64,000 bases of DNA from positions 124,001 through 188,000 of the forward strand of contig NZ_CAAAIA010000006.1 in assembly GCF_900639875.1 (NCBI RefSeq). The letters run 5' to 3'. The DNA comes from Legionella impletisoli. Lineage in GTDB: Bacteria; Pseudomonadota; Gammaproteobacteria; Legionellales; Legionellaceae. A program made the position numbers and the translations under genes. How positions within the stretch are numbered: the stretch's first letter is position 1; the number at the start of each line of letters is the position of its first letter. Under the pieces are notes generated by a model, which saw only the letters and a program-made list of their open reading frames with translations, did not search any database and was not told the origin of the DNA. Below, one piece after another: positions 36,880 through 45,978 of this stretch.

Positions 36880-39800
36880 CTAGGGGGCACTGGTAATCGC
36901 TATAGGTATACTTGGCTCGATATCCTTTACTTCTGCAGGAGAGATATTTGTATGGGGTATGACTGAAAACAATCCATAACGTGAACCCATTTGATTGAGA
37001 TCAGGCTTTTCTAGGACAGCTCTTTTTAAATCCTTAAATCGTTTTTGGTATATAGGGGTATAAAGTCCCACGAGTTTAAGCAAACTTACAACCAGTTGTT
37101 TAAGCCAATTAAAACTGAATGCATTAAAACTATGATATCGAAGCATCGTGGTTGGAAAGTCAGAGCGTTCAACAATACTTTTAATCTTTTTAACCCGATC
37201 TTTGACTGATAATTTAAATTCAGGCTCTAGGTTTTGTTCGTTTTTCTGATTGCAAGCAATATCTTTTAATTCCAGTAACAATGCATTCTTCTCTCGAAGG
37301 GTCTTCTCATTTTCAAAAAGTGGTGTGAGCGATCGTTTAGTACTTCGCATCGCAGAATTGGCATGATCAATATAAATTCTAAATTGTTCGATTGCTGCTT
37401 TGATGTCACTTAGCTGCTTATAATCTTCATAATGTCTGCGCTCAAATCCCCTTATTTTTTCAGATAATAATTCGATTATATTGTTTCGAATGTCCAAATG
37501 GTCACGCGCTTCAATCGCTTGTTGAACGATTTCACTTTCATAGGATTTTAAGTAATGAAACAACTCACCCCGATATTCGACTTCGCTATGAATGAGCCCA
37601 AACTGTCTAGAGCTTAATAATAAAGACTGTTCATTAAATAGCTTTGTCGTATAATCAAAAATATATTTCCTATCTTGAATTTCTTTGCTCGCTTTTACTC
37701 TTTGTAAAAAAAGAATCTTTTCTTCAATTGTATCGATTGCCAGTTGATGAGACGCATTCAATCCATGATAATGGCTCGCACATACTTTAAGTATTTCTTC
37801 TGTAGAAGTCATTAAATTATCTTGAGCGCCACTTTCAGAAGTAGATAATGAAGTAAGCGACAATTCTTCTAGGCTAATAGGAAGCGTAACCTTCTCTCTG
37901 AGTGGAACAATAAAATGATTAAAATCAGTGGCCAACGCTTCGGCCAGATTTGAAATCGTCGCTGCTTTTGCATTGGGTTCATTCTTGGTTTCTTTAAATA
38001 ACTGAACTTGCTTTGAAAAACGTTGCAAGACTGCTTCTTTTTCCCTCACGCATTCCAATTCAAACCCAATAGATGCTTTTTGAATCGATGCATCTTCGAG
38101 TTCAATATCTAAAGGAATCATACTTTGCACTAAAGCAAGATGCTGCTGGGTTGGCAACTCTAGGGATTCGATTAATCCAATGAAATACGCATCGAGCATA
38201 TCGCGAAGGGGTTGAGAAATCGTACCAGGCAACAACGCAAATTTATCTTCCCAATGATCCGCTTCCAATAATAATTTTGGTATGAGTTCATTTCTAATGT
38301 GTTGAAGATTATCAACAACTGCATCATGGGTAGCGGTTGTTACGATTTCAAATTTCACACTCAAATCATTGAGAAGCTCATACATTCTTGGCGTTTCAAG
38401 AAATAATTTAAAATAACTGCCGGAGTGTTGAATAATTCGTTGTATATCCTGTGCGATTGTATAAGCATCCGCATGTGATTGCGTGATTTTGGCTTTTTCT
38501 AATCGTTGACCTTGTCTTGCTGATTTAATGTGCTCAGGCAATACCATCATCGCATTTAAAACATGAAGTATGGTCTGATTGACTTCTACTGTTGGTGGTA
38601 GGTCTAAAGATTGGACACTAGAAGAAGATGATCGACTTCGTTGTTCTCTGTAAGCGCCGCCTTCAGAAACGATTTGGATCTCTAGAGAACCCATGGCAGA
38701 AGCATAGCTTCCTGGTGAATCAGGCAATGACTCCAATTCAAACGCTTCAGGTTCTTCTTCATTAAGAGCAGGGATCCCTAGTAAATAGGGACGAAGCAAG
38801 GTCATCACATGACCCTGCATGTATTTAAGTTTTTCTAAAATATCCCCGGCCATTTGTACGGTATAGGGATCTACAAAGAGAGCATTGGTTAATAGAAGTA
38901 AGTTATAAACATGAACGCTTGCACGACCAATTTTCATCACATAAACGATTTGCGTGCTCTGATCGTGCAATGTTTCTAAATGGGTAAACAATTGTTCTAA
39001 ATGATATGCTGAGTTAATCAAGCGTTTTAACATTAACACCTGACTGCTTTGTGAATATCCCCCTGTGCTTACTCCTAATTCAGGAAAAGGAACACCCTCA
39101 GGAGCAGGTTTTAATTCTCTTTGAACCGCATCATTAAAAATTCGCGTAAATTTTTCTAAGTTCGCTTTAAATTCTCTAAAGGCTTTAGAGTATTCAGTAT
39201 GACCAATCACATAATGAGCTCGTTCATGCCGTTTAATCGCGATTAAAGGCTTAACATCTAATTCTCGAACGAAAACCTCTTTATGAATACGTGCAAGTTG
39301 CATTTGCTTTTCGCGTACTAAAGAGAGATGACGGGTGATTCCTTGAAAAAATTCAGATTGAACTTGAAAGAAATCTGATACTGTTACCGTTTTGCTCAAG
39401 TCATCTGCATGAGTAGATAAAGCACTCACCATTAATTTATCAAGAAGGAATCCATCTTGCCCAGCAGTAAACAAATGGAACCAGTAAGGCTGAAATACCG
39501 CAAATAAGTTTTGAAGTGTTTGTTTTTCTTGTTCAGGTAAGGTTTGAATGGTTTGGTCAGCAGGATATTGTCTAAAAATTCCAGAAAATGTTTCATAAGC
39601 ACTCATTGCTCCGACTAATTTAGCTTGGTACATGCTGTAAAATCGGTATAACCTCCTTGTCTGTGTTGAGCTTAGTTGTTCTGGATTACTAAGTAATTTA
39701 TGTCCACCTTGACCTTCGAATTCCAAAACAGGGTTTTCTTCAATGCCTAAAACCCGTGCCTCATCAATCAAATAAAATCGATCTTGTGTCTTACAAGGCG

Positions 39801-41712
39801 TAAGTTTTGATGAACGAGAGCTTGTCATAATTGACTGAATCAGTTCTTGATTTAAAGATAACTGGAAACGAATCGTATTTTGTTCTTTTTCTATTAAACT
39901 CAAAAGTTGAGATTCACTTCGAAGAATAAAGCTCACACTATCGTTATATTCAATGATCCAAGAAATTAAACGGCGAGGATCCATGAGATAGGTAGGATCA
40001 CTGGTCAAACTGGCCACAAGGTCTACATCGACGAGATCCGTTTGATTTACATAGGGCTGAATAAGACGATAATTCTTGATGAGTTCTTGCTTTGCTGAGT
40101 GTGGTAAATCTTTAAGCCGCATGCCTTTAAATCTTGGCTGTTTTAAGAAAGTAAAAAAAGCATTTAATCCGCATTTAACTTCTTCAATGCGCAATAATTC
40201 CACTTTAATTTTACTGGTTCGCCTATGCGCTCGCTCCATTCGAATGGCATGGAATTTCTCATCATCCAAGGTTAACAGATCCGGCTGTCTTTTTGAAAAA
40301 TCAACGTATTTATTGATGTAATGAACTAAAATATTGTAAAAATTTTGAAGATGTCTTTTTAAATGATTGGATAAAAAACCAGGCTTTAACATCATGGCTT
40401 CTTCAATCTTATCTGTAGCGGCTAGGAGTTCTCCGGATAAAAAATATTTTAACGTATTCATCTTGGCGCATATAGCTGACTGAGCTGTTTCATTTAAGTG
40501 ATTGGCTTCTTCCAGAATGCTTAAAGCAAGGGTCACAACTTGACGGATGATCCGAATATAATTTAATAATTTCACAGAAAAGAAGAACGTTCCGTTCTGC
40601 AAATTCTCAATAGCATGTAATAACACCAGAGCATGATTGCGAAGTGCTTCAAGTTGATGGGGGTCAAGGTGAGAGGGTTCTCCAGCCGATGCCAGCTCAG
40701 AATACATTTGTATTTGAGTAGACCAATCACCTAAATATCGTGGAATTTCTGCTGTAAATTGGGTCAAAAATTGATAGTCAGCGCCTGCGCCTGGTTTTAA
40801 CTGATCAATAAGCAATCCTGAATATAGACCGGTTGTATGCGCAACTTGCTTTTGATTATAGCTTTTAAGCTCGATATCTCCTCGCCGTGACGTGATCTCA
40901 AGTAGTTTAGAAAAACATAAGTTCAATTGCGAAACGGTTAACGGTTGATTGAGGTCATCTTTCAATTCTGTGGCATGAATTTCACCTGTAATGATCATCC
41001 CTTGCGGATGTATTACGCGGTAAATTACAAGATCGCCTTCGATTTTAACTTGCAATTGACCAGGTTCTATCGCGGCTGTTTCGGCCCATGGAGTCAAATG
41101 ATACCCATAGGCAAATCCCATAGCGCGCTGGGTCTCGGTTCTAACAAATTGATCCAACACCTGAAACAAAGGAGAAAGTAATGACCACTCATGAGCAAAT
41201 ACACCTCGAAGATCAACATCAACATGCGTCATTAAATAGGTGGCGTGGTATACCTGCTCCATGGTATGGGTATACAGGGTATTCACATCGCCCGCTTGGT
41301 TAAACACATAAGAGAAAGAAAAATCTCCATCTAAAGCCAAGCCTTCGACATCTAAGAGCGCCATTTCAGTATGATAAAGCGCATTAAGAATTTTTTTTAC
41401 TTGTGTTATTTGCGCAGGCTCTATATCAAAATCAGCAAAAGGAGCTAATTGAGCTTTGAGGCGATTAAGTTGGCAAGTTCGCTCATCAAAGGAAAGATCG
41501 GTACGCTGTAAGGCAAGATAGATAGGCCTTAAAGCCTCAAGCTCCCTGACTTGCCGCTCTATTGTAGGAAAGTAAGGTTTTAATGTTGGGCTAAAATAGT
41601 CCTGTTGTAACGCCGTTAATATTCTATAACGGATGTTATTTACTATTCGTGAGAACTTTTTATCTTTTAACGATTGTAAAAGAGAGAAACTATCGTACAT
41701 GGGTTCACACAA
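36880..41712 (-). CDS. Very large helical protein, probable SdhA/SidH-type Dot/Icm effector
   Basis: A 1610-residue protein, the largest in the window, without a signal peptide, predicted to be helical and coiled-coil throughout (for example ERAHRRTSKIKVELLRIEEV and IEARDHLDIRNNIIELLSEK). No catalytic motif was recognised. Near the C-terminus an amphipathic segment FNWLKQLVVSLLKLVGLYTP may contact membranes, and the tail is acidic then small-residue rich (AEVKDIEPSIPIAITSAP), which suits a Dot/Icm signal. Size and make-up recall Legionella SdhA and SidH, but I cannot align them here. TTG 41712 has a good AGGAAG site 5 bp away; ATG 41700 lacks one, so an unusual TTG start is likely. Confidence 0.78.
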   Translation of the reverse strand: MCEPMYDSFSLLQSLKDKKFSRIVNNIRYRILTALQQDYFSPTLKPYFPTIERQVRELEALRPIYLALQRTDLSFDERTCQLNRLKAQLAPFADFDIEPAQITQVKKILNALYHTEMALLDVEGLALDGDFSFSYVFNQAGDVNTLYTHTMEQVYHATYLMTHVDVDLRGVFAHEWSLLSPLFQVLDQFVRTETQRAMGFAYGYHLTPWAETAAIEPGQLQVKIEGDLVIYRVIHPQGMIITGEIHATELKDDLNQPLTVSQLNLCFSKLLEITSRRGDIELKSYNQKQVAHTTGLYSGLLIDQLKPGAGADYQFLTQFTAEIPRYLGDWSTQIQMYSELASAGEPSHLDPHQLEALRNHALVLLHAIENLQNGTFFFSVKLLNYIRIIRQVVTLALSILEEANHLNETAQSAICAKMNTLKYFLSGELLAATDKIEEAMMLKPGFLSNHLKRHLQNFYNILVHYINKYVDFSKRQPDLLTLDDEKFHAIRMERAHRRTSKIKVELLRIEEVKCGLNAFFTFLKQPRFKGMRLKDLPHSAKQELIKNYRLIQPYVNQTDLVDVDLVASLTSDPTYLMDPRRLISWIIEYNDSVSFILRSESQLLSLIEKEQNTIRFQLSLNQELIQSIMTSSRSSKLTPCKTQDRFYLIDEARVLGIEENPVLEFEGQGGHKLLSNPEQLSSTQTRRLYRFYSMYQAKLVGAMSAYETFSGIFRQYPADQTIQTLPEQEKQTLQNLFAVFQPYWFHLFTAGQDGFLLDKLMVSALSTHADDLSKTVTVSDFFQVQSEFFQGITRHLSLVREKQMQLARIHKEVFVRELDVKPLIAIKRHERAHYVIGHTEYSKAFREFKANLEKFTRIFNDAVQRELKPAPEGVPFPELGVSTGGYSQSSQVLMLKRLINSAYHLEQLFTHLETLHDQSTQIVYVMKIGRASVHVYNLLLLTNALFVDPYTVQMAGDILEKLKYMQGHVMTLLRPYLLGIPALNEEEPEAFELESLPDSPGSYASAMGSLEIQIVSEGGAYREQRSRSSSSSVQSLDLPPTVEVNQTILHVLNAMMVLPEHIKSARQGQRLEKAKITQSHADAYTIAQDIQRIIQHSGSYFKLFLETPRMYELLNDLSVKFEIVTTATHDAVVDNLQHIRNELIPKLLLEADHWEDKFALLPGTISQPLRDMLDAYFIGLIESLELPTQQHLALVQSMIPLDIELEDASIQKASIGFELECVREKEAVLQRFSKQVQLFKETKNEPNAKAATISNLAEALATDFNHFIVPLREKVTLPISLEELSLTSLSTSESGAQDNLMTSTEEILKVCASHYHGLNASHQLAIDTIEEKILFLQRVKASKEIQDRKYIFDYTTKLFNEQSLLLSSRQFGLIHSEVEYRGELFHYLKSYESEIVQQAIEARDHLDIRNNIIELLSEKIRGFERRHYEDYKQLSDIKAAIEQFRIYIDHANSAMRSTKRSLTPLFENEKTLREKNALLLELKDIACNQKNEQNLEPEFKLSVKDRVKKIKSIVERSDFPTTMLRYHSFNAFSFNWLKQLVVSLLKLVGLYTPIYQKRFKDLKRAVLEKPDLNQMGSRYGLFSVIPHTNISPAEVKDIEPSIPIAITSAP

Positions 41713-41815
41713 CTAATCTTCCTGAGAAAGCAAAATCATATTACAACTACAACAATAAGTCAATTTTTGAACAAACTGTTGGCGAAAATGAAATGTTTAT
41801 CCGCTAGCATACCGC

Positions 41816-42013
41816 TCAAGGCCTCATTCCTGTAATTGGAGAATCTTGCTCTGCGGTTGTAGTAGGGTTTGTTACTCTGAGCCCTTGTGCAGTTTGTGGG
41901 TTTCTAAGGGAAACCGCACGAGCTAATTGACTAAAAGTCACATTGCTTAATGTTACACGGTTCAAGGAGGGCTGAGTCGTTGGGGTATCCGTTGTTGAGG
42001 TAGGCTGCACCAT
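41816..42013 (-). CDS. Small Thr/Pro-rich protein of unknown function
   Basis: A 65-residue open frame starting MVQPTSTTDTPTTQPSLNRV with a GGAG site 7 bp before the ATG. The first 15 residues are mostly Thr, Pro and Gln; the rest (VTLSNVTFSQLARAVSLRNP) could form one strand-helix unit. It lies between trmB and the 1610-residue gene on the same strand and may be co-transcribed with the latter. No family recognised; a real gene is supported by the ribosome site and the gap it fills. Confidence 0.5.
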   Translation of the reverse strand: MVQPTSTTDTPTTQPSLNRVTLSNVTFSQLARAVSLRNPQTAQGLRVTNPTTTAEQDSPITGMRP

Positions 42014-42050
42014 TATGAATCTCCAAATTAAAAAATCTATTAATTAAGAC

Positions 42051-42722
42051 TTATCTCTTGATAAAAATTAAATCCCAAACGCCATGACCTAATCGTTGAC
42101 CACGTTGTTCAAATTTTGTAAGCGGCCGTGATTCAGGTCTTGGTGAATAATTCCCATTTGAATCAGCATTTCTGAGGTGGGATTCAGACTCAAATACGCT
42201 TAACATGTGTTCAGCATAATCTTGCCAATCTGTTGCACAATGAATAAATCCTCCTGATTTTAACTTCTTAACCAGCAAAGAAATAAAATCAGATTGAATT
42301 AATCGACGCTTATGATGGCGTTTTTTAGGCCATGGATCTGGAAAAAAAATCTGTATTCCCTTTAGCGCATTATCTGGCAAATTATTATTCATTACTTCAA
42401 CGGCATCAAAAGAAGCAATGCGAACATTGCCTAGCTCATGTTCATGCAAATCAGCTACTAAGCTCCCAACGCCCGCGCGATGCACTTCGATTCCAATAAA
42501 ATTGGTTTGGGGTTGTGCTTTAGCCATAGCAAATAAAGAAGAACCCATGCCAAAGCCAATTTCGACGATCGTATCTGCTTCGCGGCCAAATAATTGATTA
42601 AGATCCCAAGGAATCGGATCAGCTGATAACTCATATTGCTGAGTCCATAAATCTAAAGCGTGTTGCTGTCGCTTACTGACACGGCCGGCTCGTAGAACAT
42701 AGCTTTTGATTTTACGTTGCAT
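42051..42722 (-). CDS. trmB: tRNA (guanine-N7-)-methyltransferase
   Basis: Makes m7G46 in tRNA variable loops. The SAM motif is IVEIGFGMGSSLFAMA, then NFIGIEVHRAGVGSL, the catalytic/recognition block IFFPDPWPKKRHHKRRLIQ, and the C-terminal TKFEQRGQRLGHGVWDL. About 223 residues. ATG 42722 is chosen over TTG 42734. Assignment is firm from the PDPWPKKRHHKRR motif. Confidence 0.95.
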   Translation of the reverse strand: MQRKIKSYVLRAGRVSKRQQHALDLWTQQYELSADPIPWDLNQLFGREADTIVEIGFGMGSSLFAMAKAQPQTNFIGIEVHRAGVGSLVADLHEHELGNVRIASFDAVEVMNNNLPDNALKGIQIFFPDPWPKKRHHKRRLIQSDFISLLVKKLKSGGFIHCATDWQDYAEHMLSVFESESHLRNADSNGNYSPRPESRPLTKFEQRGQRLGHGVWDLIFIKR

Positions 42723-42882
42723 AACTTTGCTCAAGATAAAAGCTGCTTATTATACGCTATTTGCGCATTTTTTGATACATATTTAAAAATCACATAAATT
42801 AAAAATGATGAAGCCGCCTGATTGTTATTTTCCCTCTTCCTCGATACTATCTAAAACTCAGTGTTCACAAAGGAATCAACGA

Positions 42883-43302
42883 ATGAAAAAAATAATAATG
42901 GGTCTTATTTTAAGTTCAGCATGTCTATCCACCTATGCCGGAGTAAACTATCAATCCAGAGCAGAGTGTCTGAAAGCAATGGATGTCTACATTGCTGAAA
43001 CCCAATCATTACCTGAGGAGCTTTCATTTGAGTATTGGGGATGGTTTCAAGGGTTTAAGCGAGTGAATAGCCATATGCGTGAAACCTGTTCTGATGGCGC
43101 TTGCACTCGATTAATCGATATGGGCGGTTGTGGTGCAGCTGAGAATCAAATTCTTTTTAATCTCATCAAGCCTCAGCTTGAAGAAGAGATAGCGCGCATG
43201 CAAGCAAAACAACCCAGCTTAAGCGATGTGAAAACCAAAGTGATTTGCCAGTATAAAGCCGGTACTACTCCAATAACCCAGGCAGGATGCAAATTGCAAT
43301 GA
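42883..43302 (+). CDS. Small exported Cys-rich protein
   Basis: A 139-residue protein with a clear signal peptide (MKKIIMGLILSSACLSTYAG). The mature part has six cysteines (AECLKAM, ETCSDGACTRL, GGCGAAEN, VICQYK, AGCKLQ), suggesting disulfides and a periplasmic or secreted location. AAGGA lies 8 bp before ATG 42883; the frame is open upstream to 42805, but those codons precede the signal peptide and look non-coding. Family not recognised; possibly a type II-secreted protein. Confidence 0.7.
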   Translation: MKKIIMGLILSSACLSTYAGVNYQSRAECLKAMDVYIAETQSLPEELSFEYWGWFQGFKRVNSHMRETCSDGACTRLIDMGGCGAAENQILFNLIKPQLEEEIARMQAKQPSLSDVKTKVICQYKAGTTPITQAGCKLQ

Positions 43303-43324
43303 ATCATTGCCCAACTTAGATTTA

Positions 43325-43368
43325 ACGCCGGGTTGACCAAACACGAAGTGAACGAGTCAGCCCGGTGT
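43325..43368. terminator. Hairpin between convergent genes
   Basis: CCGGGTTGAC (43328-43337) pairs with GTCAGCCCGG (43356-43365) with one wobble, extending a few pairs outward. It lies between the stops of the small exported protein and the ankyrin protein; there is no clear T tract. Confidence 0.45.
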
Positions 43369-43372
43369 AAAC

Positions 43373-45025
43373 TTAAAACGCCATACCAAAAACTGGCATA
43401 GTGTCAGCTTCTATATATGTTTGTATAAAAGACAACGTACTTTCATCCGCACATTGAATTGGACTTTGGCTTCGACTATCAGGAATTTCTGTTGAAGCAC
43501 CCGCTGCAAGTAACCGTTTCATCCCCGGCTTATCTCGTTTAATGACGGCATGGTGCAAAGGCGTTTTGCCATCCTTATCCTGAAGATCTAAAAGAGCACC
43601 AGCGGAAATTAATAAATCAACACTGTCATGTTGAGCATAGTGAATTGCCCAATGCAAAGCCGAACGCTTATATTTTGAATCCACCGCATTGAGTTCTTCT
43701 TTTCTCATCGAGCGAATGAGTATCTTCAGTTCAAGCAAGCGTCCCCAGGATGCAGCACGTCTTAACGCCTGACCTTGATTAATTGCTTCTCCCTGTTTGC
43801 TCAATGAATAATGAGCAAAAGCCGCCTGTGCCTCTAACCGACTCGCTTTAGGTTTACCAATAAAACTTAATAGCCGAGGCGCTAATTTTCCGCTAGCGTT
43901 TTCAATAATTCGCTGATTGGCTTTAACCAACCCCCGACTTACATCAGGCATCTCTAATAATTCTCGTGTTCTAACGAGCTGAGAAGAATCTAAAGGTTTT
44001 GGTGCAAAGAGAAGCCTTGATAACTCAATAATAAAGTCAGATATCAAAGCACTTCGGGAAGGATCATCGCTGATTACCATGGATTTAACCGCTATCAGGT
44101 AGGATGCTACAAAAGCCTTGTTATTGGGTAGATCTTGATAATAGGTTAACTTTTGGTCATGCATAGCCTCTAATGTACTCATAGCACCTGTAGACAATAC
44201 AAGCGTGGTCGAGTTGGCCATCATATGACGCATCAGATTATAATCTAATGACTCATAAAATTTAATATTAGGCATTGAAGTACGAGTGTCAGGAAAGCGC
44301 TGACTAGCCATTAAGGTAAAATTGACATTCATAAAATTTCCGACCAAAACATAATTGCCAGTCGGATTGGTTAGTGTTATATATTGAGCGATTAAAGCAG
44401 GATCTCTATCATCTACATCGGCGGCTAAATACATAAACCCGTAATTACTAGCAGGCAACTGAGCGTGTTGCACTACTGTTAATTCAGGTAAATCAGTCGC
44501 TTTGGTAATGAAAGGCAATCCTAGAGAATCAGGTGTTAATCCCGAACTATTTATCAAGACATCGCTTGAATGAAAAAACTCATATAAATTAGGCTGTTGC
44601 TGCCTAAAAGCGAGCTCATATCTCATCATTTGAAATAAATCTAAAGAAGACTCGCTATTCGCAGCACCTACGATTAAAAGTTTACTGTCGGGCGAAAGAA
44701 CACGTTTTACAACATCCGCGGGTGCATATTTGCAGTGGTTCGCATCAATAAATGCAATCACATTATGGGTGACCGAATCAAAAAGTTCCATAGCACAAAG
44801 TCCCACATCAACGCCATCGATACTGACGCGATCATCCCCTTCCGATCGATAAAGGCTAGCAAAGCGAGGCATACCATCTAATGTACTGGTCAAAATAACA
44901 TCAACATCCTGACCAGTTGTTTTAATTTCTCGCATCAGATCACGAGCGATATTACCGGCTAAAACAAAATCACCTCGTGCGGTTCTATTTTGACAATTTG
45001 CATAGACTAAAATCACATTTGGCAT
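43373..45025 (-). CDS. Ankyrin-repeat protein with GT-B glycosyltransferase-like N-terminal region
   Basis: A 550-residue soluble protein. The C-terminal 110 residues hold two clear ankyrin repeats (KRSALHWAIHYAQHDSVDLL, then KDGKTPLHHAVIKRDKPGMK) and a partial third. Residues 1-330 begin with a Rossmann-like strand (PNVILVYANC) and GDFVLAGNIARDLM. Later come NYVLVGNF, IKFYESLDYNLMRHMMA and STGAMSTLEAMHDQKLTYYQ, which has the look of the donor-binding C-half of MurG-type GT-B enzymes. The GT-B reading is inference from pattern. Ankyrin proteins are a major class of Legionella effectors; a glycosyltransferase-ankyrin effector would fit, but no translocation evidence is visible. Confidence 0.72.
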   Translation of the reverse strand: MPNVILVYANCQNRTARGDFVLAGNIARDLMREIKTTGQDVDVILTSTLDGMPRFASLYRSEGDDRVSIDGVDVGLCAMELFDSVTHNVIAFIDANHCKYAPADVVKRVLSPDSKLLIVGAANSESSLDLFQMMRYELAFRQQQPNLYEFFHSSDVLINSSGLTPDSLGLPFITKATDLPELTVVQHAQLPASNYGFMYLAADVDDRDPALIAQYITLTNPTGNYVLVGNFMNVNFTLMASQRFPDTRTSMPNIKFYESLDYNLMRHMMANSTTLVLSTGAMSTLEAMHDQKLTYYQDLPNNKAFVASYLIAVKSMVISDDPSRSALISDFIIELSRLLFAPKPLDSSQLVRTRELLEMPDVSRGLVKANQRIIENASGKLAPRLLSFIGKPKASRLEAQAAFAHYSLSKQGEAINQGQALRRAASWGRLLELKILIRSMRKEELNAVDSKYKRSALHWAIHYAQHDSVDLLISAGALLDLQDKDGKTPLHHAVIKRDKPGMKRLLAAGASTEIPDSRSQSPIQCADESTLSFIQTYIEADTMPVFGMAF

Positions 45026-45133
45026 AAAAAATACTCATATAAAAAACTACTAAAAACTACGCGCGATTTTACACATAAAAGATTAAGAAAATATTAACAA
45101 TGAGGGGTAATTAAAGACAAATGCGACAAATTT

Positions 45134-45163
45134 TTGGCATTTAATGGCGGTTCAATGTACAAT
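45134..45163 (+). promoter_or_regulatory. Sigma-70 promoter of rpmB-rpmG
   Basis: TTGGCA (45134-45139) and TACAAT (45158-45163) are separated by 18 bp and would start transcription about 130 nt before rpmB. The position and match to consensus fit a strong ribosomal promoter. Confidence 0.5.
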
Positions 45164-45300
45164 TATATAACTCATTTTTTTGTCGTTTTTAGAGAAAAGT
45201 GTCAGATACATTGCATCTTGGACCAAATTTTGCTATAAAACGCAACCTGTAAATTATTTCCGTTCTTGAACGAGACAAACACGACATTTTGGAGCAAGCT

Positions 45301-45537
45301 ATGTCAAGAGTATGCCAAGTCACTGGCAAGCGACCCATCACTGGAAACAACGTATCGCATGCCAACAACAAAACTAGAAGACGCTTTCTGCCTAACATCA
45401 AAACGCACCGCTTTTGGGTAGAAGAAGAAAATCGCTATGTTTCCTTGAAAGTAAGCACTAAAGGTATGCGAATTATTGATAAATTGGGTATTAAAAAAGT
45501 TCTCGACCAACTCCGTGAAAAAGGCGAGAAAGTATAA
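45301..45537 (+). CDS. rpmB: 50S ribosomal protein L28
   Basis: A basic 78-residue ribosomal protein starting [20 protein letters not shown], which is the family signature, followed by [21 protein letters not shown] 45301 is the conserved start; the frame extends 4 codons upstream. It is followed after 18 bp by rpmG, the usual pair. Confidence 0.97.
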   Translation: MSRVCQVTGKRPITGNNVSHANNKTRRRFLPNIKTHRFWVEEENRYVSLKVSTKGMRIIDKLGIKKVLDQLREKGEKV

Positions 45538-45555
45538 TTTTGAAGGGGAAATACT

Positions 45556-45720
45556 GTGGCAGCCGTTACAACTAAAATCAAATTGGAATCCACTGCGGGA
45601 ACCGGTTACTTCGTAACCACCACCAAAAATCCACGCAATCATCCTGAAAAGATGGAGCTGATGAAATACGATCCGGTCGTTCGTAAGCATGTACTCTTTA
45701 AAGAGAAAAAATTAAAATAA
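45556..45720 (+). CDS. rpmG: 50S ribosomal protein L33
   Basis: A 54-residue protein starting at GTG 45556 with AAGGGGAA 7 bp upstream. It translates as [20 protein letters not shown] through [20 protein letters not shown] to VLFKEKKLK, typical of L33. It lacks the Cys zinc motif of the C+ form, so it is the zinc-independent type. Co-transcribed with rpmB. A loose hairpin (45732-45746 with 45775-45788) follows and may end the transcript. Confidence 0.96.
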   Translation: MAAVTTKIKLESTAGTGYFVTTTKNPRNHPEKMELMKYDPVVRKHVLFKEKKLK

Positions 45721-45978
45721 CTGCGATTTATTAGCTTGTTTTAAACTAGGTCTAAGATTTATAAAGCTGAGCTGGTTTAAACAAGCTATATTCTTTACTT
45801 ACCTTCCTATCTCACTCTCGCTTTTATAAATTTATTCAACCTTTTTAACTTATTGATTTTTATTGCAGCAATTTTATTCTTGCTTATTTTTTCTACCTTT
45901 TCTCTCCTTTGAAAACTGGATAAACGCTCTAAATTGATTAAACTGATAATAAGAGCTGTGACGTTTTAAAGGATCGTT

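Noticed and set aside
45304..45690. 128-codon minus-strand ORF across rpmB and rpmG
   Set aside because: It is antisense to two certain ribosomal protein genes and has no family resemblance.
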